A stretch of 64,000 nucleotides of DNA, taken from NCBI GenBank assembly GCA_009760885.1, contig CM019696.1, positions 47,972,074-48,036,073 on the forward strand, written 5' to 3'. The notes below the pieces were generated by a model. It searched no databases. It saw only the letters and a program-made list of their open reading frames with translations, and was not told the origin of the DNA. Each line of letters starts with the position of its first letter. Position 1 is the stretch's first letter. The position numbers and the translations under genes are program-made. Below are positions 1-13,400 of this stretch, in pieces. The stretch comes from Achatina immaculata (lineage: Eukaryota; Mollusca; Gastropoda; Stylommatophora; Achatinidae).

Positions 1-432
1 TGTACTCTTTCCTCCCCTGTAACTTAAACTCCCTCTCTACTAAGTTGTACTCTTTCCTCGCCTGCAACTTAAGCTCCCTCTCTACTAAGTTGTACTCTTT
101 CCTCGCCTGTAACTTAAACTCCCTCTCTAAGTTCTACTCTTTCCTCGCCTGTAACTTAAACCCTCTCTACTAAGTTCTACTCTTTAATCCCCTGTAACTT
201 AAACTCCCTCTCTCCTAAGTTCTACTCTTTCCTCCCCTGTAACTTAAACTCCCTCTCTACTAAGTTGTACTCTTTCCTCGCCTGTAACTTAAACTCCCTC
301 TCTATTAAGTTGTACTCTTTCCTCCCCTGTAACTTAAACTCCCTCTCTACTAAGTTCTACTCTTTCATCCCCTGTAACTTAAACTCCCTCTCTACTAAGT
401 TCTACTCTTTCCTCGCTTGTAACTTATATTCC
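1..432. repeat. 45-bp tandem array
   Basis: About ten copies of a 45-bp unit starting TGTACTCTTTCCTC and ending CTACTAAGT, cut by the window edge. Units differ by single substitutions and a few 3-base losses. The 45-bp length keeps one frame open as a chance 15-residue peptide repeat, not a gene. Confidence 0.95.
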
Positions 433-469
433 AGAACCCCCTCATTGTAGTAGACTAAAATCCTCTACT

Positions 470-830
470 CCAACCACATTCACGAAAGACATGAGATGGT
501 TGACGAGAAAACAGTGTAACAAGAGGAAACAAAATCAGAAATGACCCAGTCAGGGCAAGAATTGGAGTGATATCAGTATTGCATTCAGAAACAAGTCAAA
601 TGGTTTGGTCGCGTTACACGATTACCAACAGACAGTATACCACAGAAAACATTCATGCTAATAATTACAAGAAATAACGAGAGCGGCCGCCCATGAAAGA
701 GGTGGATGGAAAAAAATTACAAAAACCTTAAATATTCTCTTATATGAAACAAACCGCCAAGCTCTATCGATATCCTCAGCACAGAAAGGAATAGAGGAAG
801 AAAACCCGTCAATACTTCCTTTACTTTTAT
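470..830 (+). mobile_element. Decayed LINE 3' end fragment
   Basis: On the + strand, broken frames read WFGRVTRLPTDSIPQKTF, then GRP-KRWMEK, then a NRQAL stretch. This is the order seen in the C-terminal tail of many animal LINE ORF2 proteins (WFGHV..., RGRP-KRW, ...QALDR). Several stops and frameshifts show a dead copy. Confidence 0.5.
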
Positions 831-1347
831 TTAAAGATAAATTATGTTTGAAATGAAATGAACTGCTACACACATTTTCACATATAATTGTAATATCTAA
901 ATTGATCTGTCAAAAAGTCTTTGATGATGAATAAAAACGGATCAATATCGGCACAACAATTTTCTTCATTGCAACGAAAATTATTGACCTGCGCGGCTTA
1001 GTTTTCATTTGTTCCGCGCTGTAAATGATCAACTTTTTGTGTAACTCGAAGGTTTATCTAATAACCAAAAATAATTAATTCAAAAAAGTTTTCTGAGACA
1101 AATTAAAACTTTAAATAGGTATTTGCTCCAAAGTTATAAATAAAATGTTATACAACTACCTAATGCAGTTGGCTATAAATCTGGTGCAATAATTTATGAT
1201 TCTTTTTATTTGAAAAGGGGAATTCTCAACATTTTAGAACACATTTGTTTGTTGTCTTTAGGATTTAGATTCATATTTTAATGGCGGAACCGGAGTTTTT
1301 ATAGGCACATCTATTTATTGTCAAACTGTAGATATTTGAGGAGCATA
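831..1347 (+). other. EXOC8 5' flank, no recognised promoter motif
   Basis: AT-rich single-copy sequence upstream of the start codon. A short GC-richer piece (GACCTGCGCGGCTTAG near 990) is the only contrast. I see no TATA box at a convincing distance and no splice pattern for a non-coding first exon. Confidence 0.3.
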
Positions 1348-1402
1348 ATGGGAGACGGACTCGCCAGGATCTTGTCTAAAGCTTCATTTGAACCAGAGCA
1401 TT
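1348..1402 (+). CDS. exoc8: EXOC8 exon 1 (start codon)
   Basis: Eighteen codons plus one base, beginning MGDGLARILSKASFEPEH, then donor GTAAGT at 1403. The start is chosen because the short SF-PEH stretch before the first intron resembles the N-terminus of animal EXOC8 and continues in phase into exon 2. The ATG lies inside a 28-bp block (1334-1361) that recurs exactly in the retroelement of intron 1. Confidence 0.8.
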
Positions 1403-4400
1403 GTAAGTGTTACATAAAGTAAATTACGCTGGTAGAAGAACAGATTACGAAAAGTGGGCGTTAGCTCCCGTTACCGATTGATGAGAAAACATGATAGCCA
1501 ACATTCAACGTCACTTTTCATCCTTTCTTTCGCTGCTGTTTTAGCACCGGTAAACGTTCAGATGAAGAATAACCTCAGATTCACCACCGACATGATAGTG
1601 TTGATAGAAAATTCACATTTTGCTCGATCTAATCATAATTTAAAAAAAAAAAATGAAAGCCAAAAATATCAACTGGAAATAAAAATATTGAAAAGATAAG
1701 GAAGAACAGCCAGGCATTTGTCAGTATAAAATAAACAGTGAAAAAAATAACTGGTACAAATAAACATGTCATACATCACAACAGTGTGATAACAGGTGAT
1801 GGAAAAAATTTAATAGAAATGAAAAGGAGAATAGAGATTGCCTGATATTCTTTCCCTCTCTATTGAACCCATCTTGTTATATGGAAGTGAATCTTGGACA
1901 ATAGGCAAGTCTGCACAAAAATCATTGGAAGCAGCAGAAATGTGGTTTATTAGAAGAATGTTGTGAATCCCCTGGACAGGAAAAATAACTAATGAAGAAT
2001 GTATGAGAAGAGCTGGAGAGACAAACAAATAAGAGAGAGACAATGTACTTTCATAGGACATGCAATGAGAAGAGGGGGCATTGAAAATATTATAACAACA
2101 GAAAAAAATAGAGGGAAGAAAAGTGAGGGGAAGACCGAGAGAAATGATACTGGACAGTCTGACGGGATGGTGTGAGAGATCACCAACTGAGCTGATGGCC
2201 TGCATGAAGAATCATGTACTCTGGAGAAGCATAATAGCCAACGCCAGTTGGCATGGCACATGATAATGATGATGAATATTCTTTCAAACTGATAAGGGAA
2301 GTGGTTAGTGCACTGGTCTCTCATGGCGAAGGTAGGAGGTTCGAATCCGCCCGGAGGCACCCCAGTCACCCAGCTATAGGTACCTGACTTCTGGAGTTGG
2401 GGAAGGAAAGGTGGCCAGGTATAGATTCACATGAATGCTGTTTAAAAAAAAAAAAAAAAATTTTTTTTAAAGGAGTACTTAGCTGTAAATTGCAAGGTGT
2501 GGCTTGTCCGGCGGTGTGTGTCAGGAATGGATCTGGCAGGACGTGGAAATTGTTTAAACAGAGACCTGTGACATGTGGTCGGTGGGTTGTAACTGGGGGT
2601 GGTGGATGGGGAACCGGGGAGGGGAGAGAGAGTGACACACTACTGGCCTAGCTAGGAGAAATTGAAACAGGTGATTGGGGAAGAGGGGTTGCTGAGAAGA
2701 AGGGTTGCAGAGAAAATAGCGGGATTGCAGAGTGATGCTGTGAGGAAGTTTGAAAAGTAAGAAGGGGTGGATTTAGTGGAGAGGTACTATAATGATTGAA
2801 GAAGATGATGTTACGTGTAACTAAACAGCGAGTTTAACCCATGTGGTTCCAGCGTCCCATAATTTTGAATGCAGCGGTTCTCAAGTGCCAGGCAGCTTGT
2901 GTCATCTGCATGACATTGTTTAATGGCTGTTACCAGAAAATCAGATTTGCCTCTGTGGTTGGGGCCATTGAAATGATTTGGGACTGGTTTCGAAGTATGC
3001 TGGGCGATGTCGTACAGATGTTTTTGCATGCGGTCCCCTAATCTGAGGCCAGTCTCACCGATATATGTTATCCTGCATCTTTTGCAAACGATGACATATA
3101 TCACATTTCGGGACTCGCAATTTGAGGAGCATAATGGGAGACGGACTTCTTTTTTTCTTTTCTCACATGCATATGTTGCAATGGGAAAGATGAATGCCCT
3201 TAAAAATCTTATTTTTGTAGTTCTGTCTGTTCCACTCCACAGCTTCTTTAGTTGTTTTACTTTCTGAAGAGCGATAGATGTCCTCGTTTTAATTTCCCTC
3301 ATTGTATCTCCATTATTAGTTAGTAGTGATCCAAGATATTCAAAACTCTCCACTTCTTCCAATTTTTCCTCATTGATACATATTTCAGCTGCCTTATTTG
3401 TTTTGTCAGTTGTCATCAATTTAGTTTTCTTCACATTTCTTCACTATTCTTACAGACTGACGTAATTAGTTTTTCCATTCCTTTTTGTATTGTGGACAGT
3501 AATACTGTGTCATCAGCATATCTGATCTCTGGTATTTCATAACCTCCAATTTTTATGGCATCGTAATATTCTTTGTCTATTCTTTGTCTACACTTCTCTA
3601 ACATTCCTCATTATATTTTCAGTATATAAGTTTTATGTCAAACCATGTTGTTTCACAATTTATTCTTACTGCTGCTTGTTGGTCTAGGTACAGCAGTGAT
3701 ATTAATTGTATCAAATGTGTTGGAAATCCCATTTTTTCCATTATTTCCCAAAATTTCTAGTGTTGTACACAGTCAAATGCCTTTGAGTAGTCTATAAAAG
3801 ATAAATATAGATTCACATTAAACTCTCTGCATTTCTCTATTATTAATCTTATATTGAATATATGATCTCTTGATCCTCTTCCTTGCCTGAAACCAGCTTG
3901 CACCATATTGACTTCTTCTTCTATTTTCTTACAAAGTCTACCCATTATGATTTTTAATAGAATTTTACTGGCATGACTAATCAGGGCAGCCATTCTGTAG
4001 TTTGTGCATAATTTCAGGTTACCCTTTTTTGGCAGTGGTATGAATACAGTTCTTTTCCATTCTTTTGGCCAAACACCCAGAATGCCATATCTTTTGACGT
4101 AGCACATGATAGATTGTTGCACATTCCTTTCCTCTTGGTTTAATAAGTTCAGCTGTTATCTCATCACATCCTGTTGATTTACCATTTTTCATATTCTTTA
4201 TTGCCTATAAAACTTCTTCAGTTGTCAATAGCAGGTGGTGGATGGAATGGGAGAGCAGCCGACAGATAATGTTGGTTATGGTCACCATTCTATGATGGTA
4301 GACAGATGATCTCAGTGTAGGGACAATGGCTACGATCACTGACTAGTACAGTCACTGCCCGGAAGGAAAGCAATGGTAAACTATCTTCTGGAAATATACC

Positions 4401-7400
4401 AAGAAACACAACAGCAACATGGAAGGTCAGACAGGAAAAAGATCTAGTGGCGAGTCCCCCAGGCCAGATAGTGATTAGTTAGTTGGTGGTTAATATAATA
4501 TACACTGTAGGTTTAGTGTATGTTAATTTGTGAACTTAACAAAAAATATTTGCTTATGTGTATAATTTAAGTGCAGTTTAGGGTAATTTATAAATTTACA
4601 GCAAAAATTTTTTTCTGATCCATGTTTTCCACATTATTTTCCCTACAGTCATAGCTAAATTGTCGGGGGATGGAGAGGACGCTCTCCTGGACATGAAAAC
4701 AAAAATTCATGTGCTGAATGAAGAAACGGCTCAAGCTCTCAAGAAAAATGTGTACAAAAATTACTCTCAGTTCATTGAAACGGCAAGAGAGATCTCAAGT
4801 AAGTGTGATCATGGGGACGAATGAGATATATACTTTATTGTGTGCTTTCTGTAGGTAATTTGCTATCAGTGTTTCCTGACAAAGTTATGACATCATCAGG
4901 ATAAGATACTTTTGCTTACCATCTTTAGCTAGGCAGTCAGTTGTTACATTTCTTGGTATTTCATCATGTGATAAAATGACTTCATTTACATATTTTTACC
5001 AGAGAACTTTCCACCTCTTATAGTTGTCAAGCTGGGGAGTATCTTGTCTGCATCAGACATCTGTAGGAAAGTCTGCATCAGACATCTGTAGGAAAGTCTT
5101 CATCAGACATCTGTAGGAAAGTCTTCATCAGACATCTGTAGGAAAGTCTACATCAGATATGTGTAAGAAAGTCTGCATCAGACATCTGTAGGAAAGTCTG
5201 AATCAGACATCTGTAGGAAAGTCTTCATCAGACATCTGTAGGAAAGTCTACATCAGATATGTGTAGGAAAGTCTGCATCATACATCTGTAAGAAATCCTA
5301 TTGGACATGTAGCAGCATTTGGACTTGAGAGTTCCTTAGTTCAACAATGATTACCTTTTTTTTTCCCCACAGTCCCCATTCCCCCCCCCCCCCCTTTTTT
5401 TTTTTTACTCACTCCCTGTAGATGTAGACCATACTCCACATTCCCGAGATTGGTTTTAAATGAATACCCAGTTTTCTCTACAAGCATTGCCAGTATCACA
5501 CAGTCAGCTGATTTTTACATGAATACCCAGTTTTTACTACAAGCATTGCCAGTATACAATGCACTTAAGATAGAAGAGAAAGAAAGAAATATATGAAGCA
5601 CTTAAGATGGGAGAGAAAGAAATAAATATACAAAGCACTTAAGATGGGAGAGAAAAAAAGAAATATATGAAGCACATAAGATGGGAGAGGAAGAAGGAAA
5701 TATATAAAGCACTTAAGATGGGAGAGAAATAAAGAAATATATGAACCACTTAAGATGGGAGAGAAAGAAAGAAAAATAGTGAGAGAATGAGTGTCTCCAA
5801 CCATGATTATGGTGAAATGAGCAACCACCTAATTGCAGAAGGACAGTGCACTGTCCATTTGGCCATGTCTTGTTGAAAGGAATCATCCAGTTTTAGAATC
5901 AATTTTCCCTAACACATTATTCCAGGTATCTGTTTTTACAGCTTCATTCAGTGGAGCTTGATGGGTTTTGTATTTATGAAACCTTGGTTAATTGGAATAT
6001 GATAGGTTAATTGGAACATGATGGGTTTCGTATTTATGAAACCTTGGTTAATTGGAACATGATAGGTTAATTGGAACATGATGGGTTTCGTATTTATGAA
6101 ACCTTGGTTAATTGGAACATGATAGGTTAATTGGAACATGATGGGTTTCGTATTTATGAAACCTTGGTTAATTGGAATATGATAGGTTAATTGGAACATG
6201 ATGGGTTTCGTATTTATGAAACCTTGGTTAATTGGAATATGATAGGTTAATTGGAACATGATGGGTTTCGTATTTATGAAACCTTGGTTAATTGGAACAT
6301 GATAGGTTAATTGGAACATAATGGGTTTTGTATTTATGAAACCTTGGTTAATTGGAATATGATAGGTTAATTGGAACATGATGGGTTTCGTATTTATGAA
6401 ACCTTGGTTAATTGGAACATGATAGGTTAATTGGAACATGATAGGTTAATTGGAACATGATAGGTTAATTGGAACATAATGGGTTTTGTATTTATGAAAC
6501 CCTGGTTAATTGGAATATGATAGGTTAATTGGAACATGATGGGTTTCGTATTTATGAAACCTTGGTTAATTGGAACATGATAGGTTAATTGGAACATGAT
6601 GGGTTTTGTATTTATGAAACCTTGGTTAATTGGAACATGATAGGTTAATTGGAACATGATAGGTTAATTGGAACATAATGGGTTTTGTATTTATGAAACC
6701 TTGGTTAATTGGAACATGATAGGTTAATTGGAACATGATAGGTTAATTGGAACATAATGGGTTTTGTATTTATGAAACCTTGGTTAATTGGAATATGATA
6801 GGTTAATTGGAACATGATAGGTTAATTGGAACATAATGGGTTTTGTATTTATGAAACCTTGGTTAATTGGAACATGATAGGTTAATTGGAACATGATAGG
6901 TTAATTGGAGCTTGATGGGTTTTGTATTTATGAAACCTTGGTTAATTGGAATATGATAGGTTAATTGGAACATGATGGGTTTCGTATTTATGAAACCTTG
7001 GTTAATTGGAACATGATAGGTTAATTGGAACATGATGGGTTTCGTATTTATGAAACCTTGGTTAATTGGAACATGATAGGTTAATTGGAACATAATGGGT
7101 TTCGTATTTATGAAACCTTGGTTAATTGGAATATGATAGGTTAATTGGAACATGATGGGTTTCGTATTTATGAAACCTTGGTTAATTGGAATATGATAGG
7201 TTAATTGGAACATGATGGGTTTCGTATTTATGAAACCTTGGTTAATTGGAACATGATAGGTTAATTGGAACATAATGGGTTTTGTATTTATGAAACCTTG
7301 GTTAATTGGAATATGATAGGTTAATTGGAACATGATGGGTTTCGTATTTATGAAACCTTGGTTAATTGGAACATGATAGGTTAATTGGAACATGATAGGT

Positions 7401-10400
7401 TAATTGGAACATGATAGGTTAATTGGAACATAATGGGTTTTGTATTTATGAAACCCTGGTTAATTGGAATATGATAGGTTAATTGGAACATGATGGGTTT
7501 CGTATTTATGAAACCTTGGTTAATTGGAACATGATAGGTTAATTGGAACATGATGGGTTTTGTATTTATGAAACCTTGGTTAATTGGAACATGATAGGTT
7601 AATTGGAACATGATAGGTTAATTGGAACATAATGGGTTTTGTATTTATGAAACCTTGGTTAATTGGAACATGATAGGTTAATTGGAACATGATAGGTTAA
7701 TTGGAACATAATGGGTTTTGTATTTATGAAACCTTGGTTAATTGGAATATGATAGGTTAATTGGAACATGATAGGTTAATTGGAACATAATGGGTTTTGT
7801 ATTTATGAAACCTTGGTTAATTGGAACATGATAGGTTAATTGGAACATGATAGGTTAATTGGAACATAATGGGTTTTGTATTTATGAAACCTTGGTTAAT
7901 TGGAATATGATAGGTTAATTGGAACATGATGGGTTTCGTATTTATGAAACCTTGGTTAATTGGAACATGATAGGTTAATTGGAACATGATGGGTTTTGTA
8001 TTTATGATACCTTGGTTAATTGGAACATGATAGGTTAATTGGAACATAATGGGTTTCGTATTTATGAAACCTTGGTTAATTGGAATATGATAGGTTAATT
8101 GGAACATGATGGGTTTCGTATTTATGAAACCTTGGTTAATTGAAACATGATGGGTTAGTTGGAACATGATGGCTGTTGTATTTATGACAGAACGTCTCAG
8201 GTCCGAATTAAACCATTCCCATGCTCATCAGAAATAATATTTTAATATAAATTCTTTGCATAAAATTTGTACTTCATACTTTTTCCTGATTTTGTTATTT
8301 AGTGGCTGTAACATGATGATGATGATGGATTGTTTGGTTTACAGTTTTGGAGGGAGAGATGTATCAGCTCAGCCACATGCTGTCAGACCAGAAGTCCCTG
8401 ATGAGCTCCTTGATGGAGATGTCTTTAGTCAGTGACAGAGGTAGGAATTCTGGGATATCTTGTGCAGTTAAAAAACTGTGCCAGAACTCTAAGAAATAAA
8501 ATTAGCTTTTTCATGTATTATTAAATTAGATTTTAGAGGTTCAGTATAAATTAGTAAAGGAAAGGGGTTTTGCTAAGATGACTGTCAGTAGCCATCAGGC
8601 TACAAAATCAAAGCTGGTCACAACCCTAACTTACCCCCACCCCACATACACACAGTGCTTTAGATCAGGGTTTCTCACCATTTTCTCTTCTTGTGGCTCT
8701 TCATTTATATATTAACATTTTCACATGAGTGGGCCCTGCTTTAGGCAGGGTTTCTCACCATTTTCTCTTCTTGTGGCTCTTCATTTATATATTAACATTT
8801 TCACATGAGTGGGCCCTGCTTTAGATCAGGGTTTCTCACCATTTTCTCTTCTTGTGGCTCTTCATTTATATATTAACATTTTCACATGAGTGGGCCCTGC
8901 TTTAGATCAGGGTTTCTCACCATTTTCTCTTCTTGTGGCTCTTCATTTATATATTAACATTTTCACATGAGTAGGCCCTGCTTTAGATCAGGGTTTCTCA
9001 CCATTTTCTCTTCTTGTGGCTCTTCATTTATATATTAACATTTTCACATGAGTGGGCCCTGCTTTAGATCAGGGTTTCTCACCATTTTCTCTTCTTGTGG
9101 CTCTTCATTTATATTAACATTTTCACATGAGTGGGCCCTGCTTTAGATCAGGGTTTCTCACCATTTTCTCTTCTTGTGGCTCTTCATTTATATATTAACA
9201 TTTTCACATGAGTGGGCCCTGCTTTAGATCAGGGTTTTTCACCATTTTCTCTTCTTGTGGCTCTTCATTTATATATTAACATTTTCATATGAGTGGGCCC
9301 TGCTTTAGATCAGGGTTTCTCACCGTTTTCTCTTCTTGTGGCTCTTCATTTATATATTAACATTTTCACATGAGTGGGCCCTGCTTTAGATCAGGGTTTC
9401 TCACCATTTTCTCTTCTTGTGGCTCTTCATTTATATATTAACATTTTCACATGAGTGGACCCTGCTTTAGGTCAGAGTTTCTCACCATTTTCTCTTCTTG
9501 TGGCTCTTCACTTATACATTTTCCCAAGGACAGGCCCTTCTTTAGCCTTGTTGTCATAGAAATATGTTATTGATGTCTTTTATTCATGACCCACATAAAT
9601 TGCATGTCTTACTGAAAAAGGAGGGGGGGGGGGTGTTAGGTAAGGGGAAGCTGACATTTCTCATTAAGAAACCTTACTATAACTAATTTACAAGATAGGA
9701 ACTAACCAAGTCTCCTTTGTGGAGTTTGTCAAGAAGTTTTGTGTCGTTATGTCCAAGTCTCCTTTGTGGTGTTTGTCAAGAGGTTTTGTGTCATTATGTC
9801 CAAATCTCCTTTGTGGTGTTTGTCAAGAGGTTTTGTGTCATTATGTCCAAATCTCCTTTGTGGTGTTTGTCAAGAGGTTTTGTGTCATTATGTCCAAATC
9901 TCCTTTGTGGTGTTTGTCAAAAGGTTTTGTGTCATTATGTCCAAATCTCCTTTGTGGTGTTTGTCAAGAGGTTTTGTGTCATTATGTCCAAATCTCCTTT
10001 GTGGTGTTTGTCAAGAGGTTTTGTGTCATTATGTCCAAATTTCCTTTGTGGAGTTTGTCAAGAGGTTTGTGTCATTATGTCCAAATTTCCTTTGTGGAGT
10101 TTGTCAAGAGGTTTGTGTCATTATGTCCAAGTCTCCTTTGTGGAGTTTGTCAATTTGTCAAGAAGTTTCGCATCTTAAGTACAAATCTGGGCAGTAAGGG
10201 AAACTAGTGTAGCTTACTGTCACTTGATATTGTTGCAAGTCCTTCACCACATCATAAGCTACAGAGAGAAATGAGTTTGTAGTTGCTAGAAAATCCCACA
10301 CTGACAACAGAAACAAGCCTGTGAACTGTGGGTTTGTGGTTTTTATATACTACATTAGACTGGATGCATGTTCATTTGTTGCTGTTGATGAAACTTTGGT

Positions 10401-13400
10401 TCATTTTGTGTTGTCCTTGATGTTTTTTTTATCAGAGCAGTTGTGTTTCTTCCTCCATGTGACGTGATCAGTCTATTCAAGTATTTTTCTCCTTTTCTCT
10501 TTCTCTTGTTCTCTCTTCTTTTTTTCTCTCTTCTTTTTCTTTTATACTGTCCAAAAAAAAATGCATAGCTTATATAAGCTTCATTTTTTTATGTTATGAC
10601 AAACTTTTTTTTCTGGTTATCTCAAACCAAACCAAAAATTGTCACCAAGATATCAGGTCCATGATTTAGCATGAATTTTGCTATTCTTGTGTATAGTCAG
10701 AACACAGTAGCTGCCCTTGCTAATCACGCATATTTTTTTACCATAACTCACGTTGCGTTTATGGAAAAGTCGTGATTTTTGTGGTGAGCAAAACTCACTT
10801 CCCACGCAAATGAAACCCTATAAAAGGATGAAGTTACACAAACAAATTCAGGTAATTTTCAAGCAGACAGTTATTGCACATCTATCACAGAATTTACGAA
10901 ACATTGCTATTGATCGCCTGCAAGCAGGCAAAAGTCAAAATCAGGTTGCCAGGCATTTAAACGTGCAACAGAGTACCATCAGTCGACTTTGGCACCGTTT
11001 CCAAGCCACTGGCTCAGCTGAAGACCGGCACCACAGTGGATGACCCAGGGTGACAACAGCAGCTGATGATCGCTTTATTCTGGTTCATCACCTCAGAAAC
11101 AGGTTTACAACAGCTTCCTCAAGTGCCCAGTCATTGCGTGCAGGACGTCGTGTGTCTGATCAAGCTGTCTGGAATAGACTGCATGAAGCTGGAATGGTGG
11201 CACAACGGCCTCACCGAGGTCCTGTCTTAATGAGACACCATAGCCAAAATTGACTTGTTTGGGCCAACAAGCATTGGCCCTGGACAACTGACAATCAGTG
11301 GAGACGTGTCTGGTTTAATGATGAATCTTCCTTTTTGTTGCACTGCTGTGATATGCGGAGAAGGGTCTACCATAGGCCAGATGAAAGTTTTGCCCAAAAT
11401 TGGGTTGATGAAGCTCCGCCGCAGGGGGGGGGGGTGTTAGGTAAGGGGAAGCTGACATTTCTCATTAAGAAACCTTACTATAACTAATTTACAAGATAGG
11501 AACTAACCAAGTCTCCTTTGTGGAGTTTGTCAAGAAGTTTTGTGTCGTTATGTCCAAGTCTCCTTTGTGGTGTTTGTCAAGAGGTTTGTGTCATTATGTC
11601 CAAATCTCCTTTGTGGTGTTTGTCAAGAGGTTTGTGTCATTATGTCCAAATCTCCTTTGTGGTGTTTGTCAAGAGGTTTGTGTCATTATGTCCAAATCTC
11701 CTTTGTGGTGTTTGTCAAAAGGTTTTGTGTCATTATGTCCAAATCTCCTTTGTGGTGTTTGTCAAGAGGTTTGTGTCATTATGTCCAAATCTCCTTTGTG
11801 GTGTTTGTCAAGAGGTTTTGTGTCATTATGTCCAAATTTCCTTTGTGGAGTTTGTCAAGAGGTTTGTGTCATTATGTCCAAATTTCCTTTGTGGAGTTTG
11901 TCAAGAGGTTTGTGTCATTATGTCCAAGTCTCCTTTGTGGAGTTTGTCAATTTGTCAAGAAGTTTCGCATCTTAAGTACAAATCTGGGCAGTAAGGGAAA
12001 CTAGTGTAGCTTACTGTCACTTGATATTGTTGCAAGTCCTTCACCACATCATAAGCTACAGAGAGAAATGAGTTTGTAGTTGCTAGAAAATCCCACACTG
12101 ACAACAGAAACAAGCCTGTGAACTGTGGGTTTGTGGTTTTTATATACTACATTAGACTGGATGCATGTTCATTTGTTGCTGTTGATGAAACTTTGGTTCA
12201 TTTTGTGTTGTCCTTGATGTTTTTTTTATCAGAGCAGTTGTGTTTCTTCCTCCATGTGACGTGATCAGTCTATTCAAGTATTTTTCTCCTTTTCTCTTTC
12301 TCTTGTTCTCTCTTCTTTTTTTCTCTCTTCTTTTTCTTTTATACTGTCCAAAAAAAAATGCATAGCTTATATAAGCTTCATTTTTTTATGTTATGACAAA
12401 CTTTTTTTTCTGGTTATCTCAAACCAAACCAAAAATTGTCACCAAGATATCAGGTCCATGATTTAGCATGAATTTTGCTATTCTTGTGTATAGTCAGAAC
12501 ACAGTAGCTGCCCTTGCTAATCACGCATATTTTTTTACCATAACTCACGTTGCGTTTATGGAAAAGTCGTGATTTTTGTGGTGAGCAAAACTCACTTCCC
12601 ACGCAAATGAAACCCTATAAAAGGATGAAGTTACACAAACAAATTCAGGTAATTTTCAAGCAGACAGTTATTGCACATCTATCACAGAATTTACGAAACA
12701 TTGCTATTGATCGCCTGCAAGCAGGCAAAAGTCAAAATCAGGTTGCCAGGCATTTAAACGTGCAACAGAGTACCATCAGTCGACTTTGGCACCGTTTCCA
12801 AGCCACTGGCTCAGCTGAAGACCGGCACCACAGTGGATGACCCAGGGTGACAACAGCAGCTGATGATCGCTTTATTCTGGTTCATCACCTCAGAAACAGG
12901 TTTACAACAGCTTCCTCAAGTGCCCAGTCATTGCGTGCAGGACGTCGTGTGTCTGATCAAGCTGTCTGGAATAGACTGCATGAAGCTGGAATGGTGGCAC
13001 AACGGCCTCACCGAGGTCCTGTCTTAATGAGACACCATAGCCAAAATTGACTTGTTTGGGCCAACAAGCATTGGCCCTGGACAACTGACAATCAGTGGAG
13101 ACGTGTCTGGTTTAATGATGAATCTTCCTTTTTGTTGCACTGCTGTGATATGCGGAGAAGGGTCTACCATAGGCCAGATGAAAGTTTTGCCCAAAATTGG
13201 GTTGATGAAGCTCCGCCGCATGGTGGTGGAGGTGTAGTGGTATGGGGATTGATCAGTTTCAGTGGAAGGAGTCCATTGGTGCAGATTGAAGGAGGCTTGA
13301 ATGCCCAACAATACATCAATGAAATTCTTCGACCCCATACCCTTCCATTTTTGGCTGCGCAAAGATCTGTGTTTCAACAGGACAATGCCAGACCCCATTC

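Larger units (their letters stand above)
9624..11423. repeat. Segmental tandem duplication, copy 1 (1.80 kb)
   Basis: It starts at a G run and contains a 47-bp array, unique sequence and the 5' part of a Tc1 element. Copy 2 follows directly at 11424. The unique parts look identical base for base; the copies differ mainly by four T losses in the 47-bp array. The junction falls inside the transposase at GCCGCA, next to GGGGGGG. Confidence 0.9.

Noticed and set aside
1454..1699. 81-codon + ORF after exon 1
   Set aside because: Lies in intron 1 directly after a strong donor, has no recognised similarity and is AT-driven.
2290..2362. Functional tRNA gene
   Set aside because: A- and B-box-like sequences are present but I could not pair convincing acceptor and anticodon stems, and a SINE-like tail follows.
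5948..8167. Minus-strand ORFs with MFQLTYHVPINQ repeats
   Set aside because: Shadow of the 60-bp array inside EXOC8 intron 2.
9717..10207. Three overlapping ~150-codon + frames
   Set aside because: All three frames are open because the 47-bp unit cycles phases; no real protein needs three frames.
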